Source: Colius striatus (taxonomy: Eukaryota > Chordata > Aves > Coliiformes > Coliidae). Taken from it: a stretch of 64,000 nucleotides of DNA. The notes under the pieces were generated by a model. It searched no databases, was not told the origin of the DNA, and was given only the letters and a program-made list of their open reading frames with translations. The stretch's first letter is position 1. Every line of letters begins with the position of its first letter. The DNA is taken from the NCBI RefSeq assembly GCF_028858725.1, contig NC_084759.1, positions 84,178,944 to 84,242,943 on the forward strand, read 5' to 3'. Positions 53,601-62,998 of the stretch are shown one piece after another. The position numbers and the translations under genes are program-made.

Positions 53601-55864
53601 TGCAAAGTTTAAAGTTAACTAATAGAAAGACTATCCAAACAAAGGTTACATATTAAACTTGGAAAAGTAAGATTATAAATAAATGCCATGCTTTTTCTTA
53701 TCTAAAAGAAACACTCACAACCATATAAACTAAATATGCGAGTTGGTTTCTAAATTGTCCTTCCTCATATCTCTTCAGAGAAAAAGATATTGCCCAGCAG
53801 TAACTGCTGCCAAATGGCTCTTTGTGATTAGTAGCCAGTGTCGGGACTTGCTGCTGTTGCAGTCCTACCACAAGTGATGGGCATCTATGCTGAGGTGGGA
53901 GGGAATGGCTTTCTGTACAGCACTGCTTCTATCTAACTGACACAGTCACCACGAGGATTGCAGGATTAAAACGCCTGGGAGGTTGCTCTCAGGTAAATCG
54001 TCTCAAACATGCTGGAGGGCTGAAAAAAAACACTGTGCTTATGGCAAGATTCATGCTCAGAATGCCAGGAATAGAGAGCAAACACACACAAAAAAAAATG
54101 CTTAAAAATCCTCAGAAGTCAAGTTACTATCTGGACTGGAAAGTAGTCTTTACTAGTACATTTAAGAGCATGAGGAGAAATGTTACGCTGCATCTAACAG
54201 CACATTGCTCACAGTGGTGCACCACAGCAGTGCTCAGCAGATGACAGGGCCAGAGGCAGGCTTCTAACTCCCCAGGAGGCACAGAGAGCTGACAAACACA
54301 AGTCTCTTCCACTATCCGTTTGGGCACCTGAAGCTATGGGAGGGCCTTGACCCCCACTCCTTCTAGTAAAGGCTACATGACTATGGCAGCATCCTTCTCA
54401 CATTTCCAGCCTTCCCTTCTCCCCTGCCTGCCTGAGGCCTCCAGTATGTTATCCTACCTCTGCTGTCAGATATCTGGAAAGATCACCTCGTGTCACAGCA
54501 GCAGCCACAGACGTGTAGGCTATCCAATTCAGAGTTCACTCACCCAGGGCAGAGTTGGGGTAGAAAAGGATCCAGTCCAGTAGTTCTCCTGCCCAGTGGA
54601 AAACTGTGCTGTAGAGCACCTAGACTCAAAGGTCTGGGGAAACAGAGTATTTGTGCTCGCTTATGCAAGCACCATATGCTTACAAAGACCTGAGTAGCTT
54701 GCTCTTTGTGCCCGCACAGCTGTCACTATGGCCTTCAACAGTGGCATCAATTGAGGAGAGAATAGGTCACCCAGTCCCAGCAGGTTGGACAAGATGCTAG
54801 TGTTCTCCTCTATGTCAGCTTCAGGGTAGGTTCTTTTCTGCTCTGAAATATTTTCTGGACTTTACAGTTCTCTCACAGGCACCTTTTTGCTTAAGCTCTG
54901 TCTTCTCTTGTAAGTTACAATCTCTCTCCACCTGCTTCCAGTCATCTCCTGGCACAGTATCTCCACACTAAAAGCAGATCCTTTCCCACTCTCTTCCAGA
55001 ACCATACTAGTAACCATACCAGTCTCTTCTCTCCTGTTCCTATGTGGGTCTCCAAGTCTTTAAGGTGGTTTCTTCTACAAGTCTTTTTTAAATTTCTTGC
55101 TTCATCATTCCTGTTCCTTTGACCGATCAAGAGCCACTCTTTTTGTTTGCCAATTCTCTGCAGAAAACCTTGATAAATTGTCTTTCCCATTCAGATTTCC
55201 TCCTTCCCATTCACAACTGTTTCCATTTGAATAGACAACAGCTAAATGACTAACAGTACTACTGAAATATAATACAGTGAGTTCAAGGTGGATTTATTAT
55301 GCATAGAGGCAATGTTTTTCAGGACAACTTATGAAAACTGAGCAGAATACAGAATTTGTTTGGATATTAAATATGGATATGTAAGCAGGTCCATCCAAGC
55401 CATGAAAACTTTTGTATATAGCGGCACAATAGATCCAAATTGTCTCAAGGTGACTCTTCAGCTGAAAACCCTTGCTGTGTCCAAGGTTCAGCTATTACAA
55501 TTCATGGTTAGTTCTGGCACTCAGCAGCAGTGTGAACACTACTGTGCATATTAACAAATCCTTAATGAAGTTGTTTCAATCTGATACTGCTGAACTTTTT
55601 TTAGTTTTGACCCAAAATTCATCTTCTGTCACTAACCACTATTTAAATGATTTATCATCATGCTTTGTGCTTCTGTCAAGAGATTTCTTTGTTGGACATC
55701 CTTCAAAGCTAACTACTCTAAGTTCATACGCTGGTTACTGAGAGACGGAAACCCACATTTATGTTAAAGTGATGTTAGATAAGCTCAGAAGCTACTGTAA
55801 ATTCACGCATTTACACATACACATTAACTATTCTTCATATATTTTTCTATCTGCTATGTATATT

Positions 55865-55894
55865 TGCGCGCGTGTGTGTGTATGTGTACGTACA
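55865..55894. repeat. 30-bp alternating pyrimidine-purine tract
   Basis: From TGCGCGCG through a GT run to TACGTACA, every step alternates pyrimidine and purine. It ends about 28 bp before the LTR at 55923. Confidence 0.85.
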
Positions 55895-55922
55895 GAAGCA
55901 TCAACTTAACACAAAGGTTAAA

Positions 55923-56501
55923 TGTCATAGTTTAACCCCAGTCAGCAACTAAGCCCCACACAGCTGTTTACTCACTCCCACCCTGCATCAGGATGGGGAA
56001 TTGGAAGAGAAGTGAGAAAGCTCATGGGTTGAGATAAAGACAGTTTATTATATAAAGCAAAAGCCACACACACAAACAAAGCAAAACAAGGAATTCAGTT
56101 CTCTACTTCCCACAGGCAGACAGGTGTTCAGCCATCTCCAGGGGCACAGGGCTCCATCACGTGCAACGGTGACGTGGAACTCTGAATATCTCCCTCTTCC
56201 TCCTCCTTCCCCCAGCTTTTCATGCTGGGCATGATCTCATATGGTGTGGGACATCCTTTTGGTCAGCTGGGGTCAGCTGTCCCAGCTGTCCCCTCTCCCA
56301 ACTTCTTGTGCAGCCCCACCCTACCCACTGGTAAGGTAAGATGACTGCTCAGCAATAATAAAAATATCCCAGTGTTAGCAACACTGTTTCCAGCAACAGC
56401 CAAAATATCCCTGTCATCAACACTGCTTTCAGCACAAATCCAAACCATAGTCCCATACTAGCTACTATGAAGAAAATTAACTACATCAGCCAGAACCAGT
56501 A
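55923..56501 (-). mobile_element. Solo ERV LTR (about 579 bp)
   Basis: Plus-strand landmarks in order: TGTCATAGTTTAACCCCAGT, CAGCAACTAAGCCCCACACA, TGGGTTGAGATAAAGACAG, CAAAACAAGGAATTCAGTTC, GGCAGACAGGTGTTCAGCCA, TCATATGGTGTGGGACATCC, CCCAACTTCTTGTGCAGCCC and TACTATGAAGAAAATTAACT, ending near AACCAGTA. This is one complete LTR on the minus strand ending in CA. The usual leading TG has decayed, as has the TATA region. No internal viral sequence or second LTR is present, and I see no clear target-site duplication. An open frame at 56263-56448 lies inside it and is not a gene. Confidence 0.8.
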
Positions 56502-58138
56502 TACTAAGCCTGCTGTACTACAGTCTGACTTGGTCTGAATTCTGGTAGTGAAGAGCAATTACATACTTTTTTGTTCTTTGGAATTTTGGGAGAAGCCCTT
56601 GGAGCACACAACCTTACACAGAGTTATATGAACACTAGAAGAATGTGCGTTTAAACTACACCATTGTTCTTCAGGATAGGGGCTGTGTTTCTTACTTGGT
56701 TTTGTTTGCTCAGTGACTGTATCCTGGCCCATGAGATTCTAATTGCCATGGCAATACAAATATCAATGATAATACTTATGGAACAATTTGTTCCCTTAGG
56801 AATGTTTGGCAATCTCTCTGGCCATTTCCATTTTTTTTTAAGTTTTATCCAGGTAGGTGCAAGACAACAAGAGCCTTCCCTGCTCCTTACCTGAGTGAGG
56901 AGCTGTGATTATCCTTTGCGCAAGGTGGCAGCAAAAGAAAGCTCTTCAAACTCATTCCTCTCGCCCTTGCATTCCTTTCTTCCTCCTTTTAAGGAAAGTA
57001 ACTACCTCAACTTTGTTGTTTTAAAAAACACCTCTTATTGTTAGTGGTTAGTATACATGGGAATCACACGAAGAGTTACTAATCTCTTTTACTTTGGGAA
57101 CACTGTCACATTTCTTTCTTCATTTTTTTACCACTATTCTCCAAAGAACTGCACACAAAGAAAGGAAAATTATTAAACACTCCCCATCAAAACACTGTGG
57201 TTTTTTTTTCCTTTTTAAAAGAGGTTTTTTTTCAATAAAAACACAATTACTTTGGGAGAAAGGATCAAGTCCAAGACCAAAAAAAAAGTGCAAGCTCAAT
57301 GACTTATTGAGATATCTTCATGCTAGCTGAAAAATTCTGATGGATGTCCCAGTGGTATATCACGTTTCAGCCTAATAATTTTGTATTCCCATTGGAGTAA
57401 GTAGTCTGAAGAATGTGGCTTTTGAAATTCTAGCTAGAAATTACCTAGATGAAAAGCAAAGAAAAATGCAGAGTGCATACCAGTAGTTCTCCTGACCCTA
57501 TTCAGGATTTGCTGTTTGGATATTTTTAGAGATGTTTTTGTTTGCTTGCTGTTTTGGGGAAGTGTTACTTTATTCAACATGTGTTGAATGGAATGTTTCA
57601 TGGCAACTGCTAGAGCTGGCCAAGCTACTTTAAGTCTCAAAATATGCCTAACACTTTCTCCCCATATGAATGAAAACCTTAGGTAAAGATTTTCTCTAAT
57701 ATTCTTTACAGACTTCAACTCTGTTCAAGCCAATAGCAGTAGCCCACTGACTACAATAAGCCTTTGATAAAGCCAGCATTTGAACTAAGAGCAGAATTCA
57801 CCACAGTACCCTATTTTAATATCAAAAAATGCAACGTAAATGGCTTGTTCATTCCCCCTTCTGTATGTCAATTATGTTTAAAATGTAAACCCAGACTGCT
57901 GCCTATTTTGAAAAAGCAGGGATTACTCACCTTGAAAGTCAAATATAGTAAATGTGATCTTTATTCACAGACATGGTAAAAAAACATGGATATGAACATT
58001 CTCCACAACCTTGAAGATTGTTTTGATGACTATAGTCTTATACCAAAACCACTGTGTTTAATAAAAATTAATTTCAGAACCTGAAGAATATTTTACTATG
58101 GATACAAAAATACTATCTATGTAAAAACAATAAGTTAG
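56502..58138. other. Intergenic DNA 3' of NR0B1
   Basis: This is AT-rich sequence between the NR0B1 poly(A) signal and the LTR. It has T-rich and A-rich tracts near 57200-57290 and no recognised gene. Distal 3' UTR of NR0B1 could lie here if the first poly(A) signal is skipped. Confidence 0.5.
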
Positions 58139-58144
58139 TTTATT
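58139..58144 (-). terminator. NR0B1: NR0B1 polyadenylation signal AATAAA
   Basis: TTTATT on the plus strand reads AATAAA on the minus strand, starting 72 bases after the stop codon. It is the first canonical signal after the stop and would give a very short 3' UTR. An ATTAAA variant further on (about 58055) is an alternative. Confidence 0.6.
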
Positions 58145-58215
58145 TACAGTAGTTTACACTATTCTACCCTAGGGCTTCTTTTGCATTGGGTTTCTTTTCA
58201 TTATTTTACATGCTT
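58145..58215 (-). other. NR0B1: Predicted NR0B1 3' UTR (minimal)
   Basis: This is the AT-rich sequence between the TAA at 58218-58216 and the first AATAAA. No repeat is visible. The transcript may continue to a more distal signal. Confidence 0.5.
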
Positions 58216-58460
58216 TTATAGTTTTGCACAAAGCATTTCCAAAAGCATGTCATCCATGTTCACTGCTCCAATGATGGGCCTAAAGAACAGTTCGGCAATC
58301 ACATTAGCATTAATAGATCTTAACAAGGACAGAACAACATTCAGCTTGGCAAATCTGGCTTGATCACCTCTGTGAATGAGTCTGACATGTTCATTAAGAG
58401 CTTGTTGGGCTTCCCTCTGCAGTCCTTCAATATACTGTGTACACTGCAATCCAGGTAGGT
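58216..58460 (-). other. NR0B1: NR0B1 coding exon 2 (terminal)
   Basis: This exon carries 245 coding bases. It begins AC, which completes codon 201 as GAC (Asp), and continues [14 protein letters not shown]. It encodes the last third of the ligand-binding-like domain and the AF-2 helix, ending LCAKL then TAA. The acceptor reads TTTTCTTTTCAG before the exon. The intron phase and the junction residues (NP-D/LPGLQC) match the known single intron of mammalian NR0B1. An open frame that seems to start at 58449 is only a TTG codon inside this exon. Confidence 0.95.
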
Positions 58461-60314
58461 CTGAAAAGAAAAATACATTATTTTGTTTAGATAGGTTTTG
58501 TCTGTAAAATCACATTCTTCTTACAAAACAGTAACAAACAGTTTACCGATTGTGTTTATCACTCAAGGAATGAAACAGATGAAATTGCAAGAGGAGTACA
58601 CAGAACCAAGCCAATTTTGTAGTGCAGTTCAAAATCTCATCATGTTAGTGTCCTGCATGTTCAGTGCTCTTCTTCACTACATGAACTTGAAATACAATGT
58701 TTGCCAACATTCTCTTGTTACTTAAGTCAGCTGCTAAAACAAAAAAATTAAAGAATGCTCTTCAAAACACCTTTAGAGTGACAAATACAAACTGTAAACA
58801 GTGGGGAAGACAGTAAGTTATTCACTTCTACAAAACACTTTGTTCATGTTTAAGGCATCAATTGTTTCTCGGTAGCTCCAGACTACAAGTGGCAGGAAGC
58901 CTTAACTCCAATGTATGACAGAAAGTTTCCTGGTGAATGAATGATAGGACAGTGAAGGATAGAGAGTGCAGAATTTCCCCTTCTTTTCAGTTTGGCAGTG
59001 AGAGCATAATAAAGGCCCTGTCACACTTTCACAAGCTAGTGGCATATTTAGGCAGTGCCGTACCCAACGTGCAAAGCTACCTTTCAGACAAGTCAATCAC
59101 TTGGTAGGTTCTGCATCTATGGCAGTCTCCACAGAGAGAGAAGATGGCCAAAAGAAAAAACAAACAAAAAAAAATCACAAACGCTGTACAGAAAGCCGAA
59201 ACTACACTTTCCCCCTGGAAGCCCCGAACCTTCTCCTGCCTTCTAGGTGCAGCCCCCCGGGGACAGCAGCTTGCAGCCGCCGTCCGCGCCCAGGCGTGAC
59301 CCGCGGCGGCGAGGAGGCTCATCCGCGGCAGCCGCCTTCCCAGGAGACGCTGCCGGCCGCCCTGCTCAGAAGTGAATATGGAAGCTGACACCGAACTTTC
59401 TCTCTGCGACTGCCTCGACTTTGGTTTGTGGGAGGAAAACTTTTGTGGAAGGTTCCGGCCCCCGAGACCCCCGATCTCGGAGGTGCGATACGGCCCGATC
59501 CGGCCGCAGCCGGACCCCCTTCCCCTTGGCAGGAGGGGCGGTCGCTGAAGATGGGACAGCAGGTGAAACCTTGCTCCGTATCCCCCTTCTCCACTACTTC
59601 TTCCCCTCCGAGGAGAAGCCTCGGCTTGGTCCCGTTTCGCTGGGAATACAGGGCGAGCTCTCCCCGTTGTCCCGCTCCCCGAGCGCGGGCAGACACCCCG
59701 CCCGGTCACTCACCTGGGTTGAAGAGCACTGTCCCCTTGAGGTAAGCGTACTCTTTGGTGCTGATATCAAGGCTCCAGCACTTGGCCAGGAAGCCCTTAA
59801 TGGCCTGAATCTCGCCGGCTGAGGGCAGGTGCGGGCCGCCGCCGAGGCCGTGTTGCGGGCGGCCCGGCGCCGGTGCCGATGCCGGAGGTCGCGGCGTGGG
59901 CTGGTCGCCCAGCCGGCGGGTGGTGAGAATCCTCTGCAGCATGCTGGGTTCCGCACTCTCCACTGTCTCCAAGTGCACCCGGTCCTGCGCCAGACCCAGC
60001 ACCAGCAGCGGTGCCCAGCAGCTGCGCACCAGCAGGAGCTGCTCCTCCAGGGGCAGCTCCTGGAAGCAGGGGACGTTCTGAACGAAGCGCAGCGTCTTCA
60101 CCAGGACGGCCGAGGCCGCCTTGCACACTACCTGCGGGCTCCGCAGGGCCACCCGCCGCCGCGACCCGCACGGGCAGCCGCGGGACGCCTGTCCCCGCCT
60201 CGGCCCCTGCCCCGCCGGCGACGCCGCCCGCTCCTCACTCCTGAGGATGCTGTAAAGGATGCTACTGCGCCGCCTGCTCGCCGCGCAGCAGCGGCAGCGC
60301 TCGGCGCACGCCAT
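58216..60314 (-). CDS. NR0B1: NR0B1 (DAX-1) orphan nuclear receptor, two exons: join(60314..59714, 58460..58216)
   Basis: The spliced frame gives 281 residues plus TAA. DAX-1 is a nuclear corepressor that lacks a zinc-finger DNA-binding domain and represses SF-1 (NR5A1) and related receptors in adrenal, gonadal and hypothalamic-pituitary development. Residues 1-26 form one Cys-rich unit (CAERCRCC) followed by the LxxLL-like motif LYSIL (20-24). Residues 27-57 are a basic, Ala/Gly-rich linker. The ligand-binding-like domain starts near [12 protein letters not shown] (58-69) and contains [11 protein letters not shown], the family motif LAQDR (108-112), [46 protein letters not shown] and the AF-2 helix [12 protein letters not shown] at the C-terminus. 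Residues 135-165 are a Pro/Ala/Gly-rich insert, variable in the family. The start is chosen because its context is strong (GCCATGG, G at -3), an in-frame TGA lies six codons upstream, and residue 1 runs straight into the conserved repeat. Human DAX-1 is 470 residues; the shortfall is the missing N-terminal repeats. I see no frameshift or premature stop. Confidence 0.96.
58461..59713 (-). other. NR0B1: NR0B1 intron 1 (1,253 bp, phase 1)
   Basis: The intron is a GT-AG type with donor GTGAGTG at 59713 and acceptor CTTTTCAG ending at 58461. Its first 470 bases (59713 to about 59240) are still CpG-rich island sequence. The rest is AT-rich and unremarkable. If it is not spliced, the frame reads Gly-Glu-stop straight after exon 1. 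A 210-residue open frame on the same strand (59709-59077) falls inside the intron and matches no family I know. Confidence 0.9.
59714..60314 (-). other. NR0B1: NR0B1 coding exon 1
   Basis: This exon carries 601 coding bases: 200 codons plus the first base (G) of codon 201. It ends AACCCAG and is followed by GTGAGTG, a near-perfect 5' splice site. It holds the single N-terminal repeat and the first two thirds of the ligand-binding-like domain, ending at GTVLFNP. It is very GC-rich and lies wholly inside the CpG island, unlike exon 2. Confidence 0.95.
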
Positions 60315-60428
60315 GGCACCCGGGGTAGGTCACCCAGGGGCCGGGCTGGGCAGGGTCGGGCCGCGACGGCCGGCACGCTCAACGGAGCGGCAGCGGTCCC
60401 TACTACCTAAGTCCGCGAGGCAATGCAC
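60315..60428 (-). other. NR0B1: Predicted NR0B1 5' UTR
   Basis: This is the GC-rich leader between the inferred start site and the ATG. No ATG occurs on the minus strand here, and an in-frame TGA lies at 60332-60330. A nuclear-receptor half-site, AGGTCA, lies at 60327-60332 on the plus strand. The 5' limit is only approximate. Confidence 0.55.
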
Positions 60429-60450
60429 ACTGTCTCCCCTCCGCCCAACT

Positions 60451-60458
60451 TATTTATA
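60451..60458 (-). promoter_or_regulatory. NR0B1: NR0B1 TATA box (TATAAATA)
   Basis: On the minus strand TATAAATA sits in the context GGCTATAAATAAGTTGGGCGG, 137 bases 5' of the start codon. A GC box (GGGCGG, 60446-60441) follows directly. Standard TATA spacing puts the transcription start near 60420-60430. That gives a 5' UTR of roughly 105-115 bases, which contains no upstream ATG. The start site is inferred, not observed. Confidence 0.75.
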
Positions 60459-60470
60459 GCCAGCGGCTCT

Positions 60471-60498
60471 GTGTGTGTGTGTGTGTGTGTGCGCGCGT
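60471..60498. repeat. (GT)10(GC)3 alternating dinucleotide tract in the NR0B1 promoter
   Basis: The tract is ten GT units followed by GCGCGCGT. It is strictly alternating purine-pyrimidine over about 29 bp, counting the preceding T, and ends 13 bp upstream of the TATA box. Sequences of this class can form Z-DNA under negative supercoiling; whether this one does is inference. Confidence 0.9.
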
Positions 60499-60530
60499 TG
60501 GTGTTGTGCAGCCGCAGGCGCCGTACCAGC

Positions 60531-60544
60531 GGTTCAAAGGGGCA
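60531..60544. promoter_or_regulatory. Candidate nuclear-receptor / TCF-LEF site
   Basis: The sequence GGTTCAAAGGGGCA contains TTCAAAG, which fits the TCF/LEF pattern WWCAAAG. It also resembles a loose direct repeat of receptor half-sites around a CAAAG core. It lies about 110 bases upstream of the inferred start site. Mammalian NR0B1 is known to respond to SF-1 and to beta-catenin/TCF through proximal elements, so the position is suggestive. No perfect SF-1 consensus (YCAAGGYCA) is visible nearby. Confidence 0.3.
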
Positions 60545-60562
60545 GACACTCTTTACTGGCTG

Positions 60563-60597
60563 GAAGAGAGAGAGAGAGAAAGGAGGGGAAAAAAAAA
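60563..60597. repeat. 35-bp homopurine run (GA-rich then poly-A)
   Basis: Every base from 60563 to 60597 on the plus strand is a purine: a GA-repeat core, then AGGAGGGG, then A9. The minus (NR0B1) strand is therefore homopyrimidine. It lies about 105 bp upstream of the TATA box. Confidence 0.9.
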
Positions 60598-60945
60598 CCA
60601 CAACCAAAAAAGCCCCACAAAACCCTCCTCCTACTCTTTTCCTGAGGCAGCGATACCTAGAGGGAGCCGGCGAGCCGGCCGCCCCTGCCTGTAAGCTGCG
60701 GCGTGGTAAGCGGCCAAACGCCCCCGCCTCGCTGGCCGCGGGGCAGAGGGACGCCGCTTCGGTCCCCGAGTTTCCGGAACCCAGTCGCGGTTGATACCAT
60801 ACCAGGCTCCTTTGAGCAGGGCAGGCAGGAAGAAGGACGTTCACAACGCCCGCCAGGCTCGGCCCTCGGCTTCGCCCTCGCCCTGTGGGGCTGCTCCCGC
60901 CACCTCCGCCCCCCACCCCACAAGACCCGCGCGGGGCCTCGTCCT

Positions 60946-60957
60946 CAAATGGCGGCC
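60946..60957 (+). promoter_or_regulatory. YY1-like motif (AAATGGCGGC) at the distal edge of the island
   Basis: CAAATGGCGGCC on the plus strand matches the YY1 core ATGGCGGC. In many TATA-less CpG promoters this element lies just downstream of a start site in the transcribed direction. Its orientation here points away from NR0B1. The site is about 490 bp upstream of the NR0B1 TATA box. Confidence 0.4.
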
Positions 60958-61688
60958 GAACCCGCCGCCCTCATGGTGTGCAGCTGAGCGGTCTGAGGCA
61001 GAAGAGAGAGAGGGTGTAGCTGGGGGAGGGAGGAGTTGGTCCAAAGAATAAAATTCCTACAGACGGGGGAAAACAAGATGCTGCTAACGAAACCGTGGGC
61101 TTTTGTATATACCTGTTAGGGCTGTCCCATGCACCTAATAAACACTTCAGTGCTGCTGTGCAGGGAGGGAGAAGCAGACATGTTCATGTCCAAACTAGGG
61201 CGAGTCTGTGAGTTTGGGATGCAAGCAAGGCTCTGCCAGGGTGCCCTGGGTCTCGCATCCTTAAAGCATCCTTGTGGAAGTCCGATGAAACAGTCCCCTG
61301 TGAATAATTCCCTTCCTCTGCTCTGCAATGCATGGCCCGTCTTTCTGATGTCATCTTGTTCCTTCCATCAATTTAGAACACTTCCATTTCCCTTTCAGGC
61401 TCCTCTGATCCTGAAGTGAGTCTTTTCTCCTAGCCTTAGTTACCCAATTTTCTAAGAGCTTTCTCCTCCGAGTGGCATATGTGCTCCAAAGCAAGGACAT
61501 AATCCTTCCCAGCCTTGATGTTTACACAGGAGAGATAGAGGAATAATGATTGTCCAAATGTGAGTTGATTCTTGAATTAAAAAATAAGCACATTTACTCT
61601 CCCAGCTGGGCTAACTTTTCAAAAACGAGTGCAGCAAAGAGAAGTATTTAATTGATATCGAAACTAGAGTTACTTCTGCGTGCCACAT

Positions 61689-61708
61689 ATCACAGAATCA
61701 CAGAATGG
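61689..61708 (-). mobile_element. CR1 tail remnant
   Basis: ATCACAGAATCACAGAATGG is the inverted CR1 3' terminal repeat. The body of the element is not recognisable beyond it. Confidence 0.5.
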
Positions 61709-62998
61709 GTTAAACCAGAAACATTTTATGTTTCACATGATCTGGAAGAACCTTAGCACAGATTTAGAGAAAGTAGCCAACTGCAGGCAGCTTTCTGTAC
61801 CTGCTGCATGGATGTCATGCATCATGATGGGATGTCAGAATCACCCCTGGAAAAGTGCCTTTTCTTTCAGTGAAAGTGTGCATGTTTAACAGCAAACACC
61901 ATTGAGTGCTTTGGATTTCATAGAAACAAAATAACATTAGACTGGATCTCAGCAATTACTTTTCCCTGTGGAGTCAGTCCTACCCTATCAACTTACATAA
62001 GTGTAGTCATATAGTCATTTCTCTCTGAAGTATTTTTTCACCCAAATATGACAAAGCTGTTTGCAGTAGTGAAGAACTGTTACATTGCACCAATGAAGTG
62101 ACATAGAGACTTTGTAGACAGGTCATTGGAGTCCCTGGAGCAGAAAATGATGCTGTTTGACTGAATATCCTTCAAGGAAAAAAAAATGCTTAGAATTCCA
62201 AAGGAAATGTAATAATATCAAATGTTACAAAAAAGTTTGCTTTAAAAATATCCCTGGTAATGGGAAATAACTTCTTTATCTAGAATATTTCCTTGCTGAT
62301 CGGGATTTTTTTCTATTATATTAATCAGTGTTTTCTTAACATTGTTATATTAGGATTTTAGAATGTTTCTGCTTCTTTAGTCTTTTTTCCTTCTTAGTTT
62401 TTGTGGGTTTGTGGTTTTTTTTAGGAAGTGGTCCGCTAGCATAAGAGATAAAGCTTGCAAAGTTTTAGAAAAAGAATATTCCTAAGCTTTTAGTTGGGCT
62501 CACTAGCACTTTTCCTGAGGCACACGTTGCTAGACTGACTGTGGAATTTAACTAGTTTTTATGAGTTTGTAACTTGGAGAACATCTCTTGGGAAAGCATG
62601 ACACAGTCAAGACTTAGATAATTTCCTTCACAGTTTATACCTTAGACTCCAATTGTGGGAACATTCTACTTCTTATGGGAGGGCCATAGACAAAGGCAAT
62701 ATTTAAATTTTATACCAGGTCTGCAATAGAATTTTTTCCTGGTATAGCAATATTGATTGCAGGTATTTCATTTTTCAAGGCATTTCTCTTTCAACCATGT
62801 CTCAAATGTAGATGCAATTCTACTGTCAAGTAATGGTTGTGCTGACAGTTAATTTTCTAAACCAACTTTTACAGAAAGATTTTGCCTTTGATAACTATAT
62901 CAACATGGGTATCCCATACTGAAACTGAAACTTGATTTGCTAGGCACTGCCAGAAATTACATTACTATAGTTACAAGTGTACTTCCTTCTTTCATAAC

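Larger units (their letters stand above)
40608..55922. other. Long AT-rich intergenic stretch
   Basis: No gene or RNA gene is supported. Contents noted: A16 (41446-41461), (TA)n at 43328-43350, a 38-bp duplication (47337-47412), a GC-richer block (48110-48430), A15 (49464-49478), an old CR1-like tail (50570-50602), and a strictly alternating GC/GT tract (55865-55894). Open frames such as 41672-41947 (minus) and 41723-42016 (plus) overlap each other and match no family I know. Confidence 0.5.
59230..60980. promoter_or_regulatory. NR0B1: CpG island over NR0B1 promoter, exon 1 and 5' intron
   Basis: CpG dinucleotides and GC content rise sharply at about 59220-59240 and fall off after about 60980, against an AT-rich background elsewhere in the window. 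The island covers the promoter, all of exon 1 and the first third of the intron. It also contains ETS-type cores, such as TTCCGGAA at 60772-60779. Boundaries were judged by eye. Confidence 0.85.

Noticed and set aside
59195..59220. ZNF143-like motif (ACTACACTTTCCCC) as an intronic promoter
   Set aside because: It departs from the consensus at several positions, and no other promoter signal is nearby.
59077..59709. 210-residue open frame on the minus strand next to NR0B1
   Set aside because: It lies inside the NR0B1 intron, mostly in the CpG-rich part where stops are rare, and shows no recognisable domain.
59829..60410. 193-residue open frame on the plus strand
   Set aside because: It is the antisense shadow of NR0B1 exon 1; Arg/Ala/Pro-rich composition reflects GC content only.
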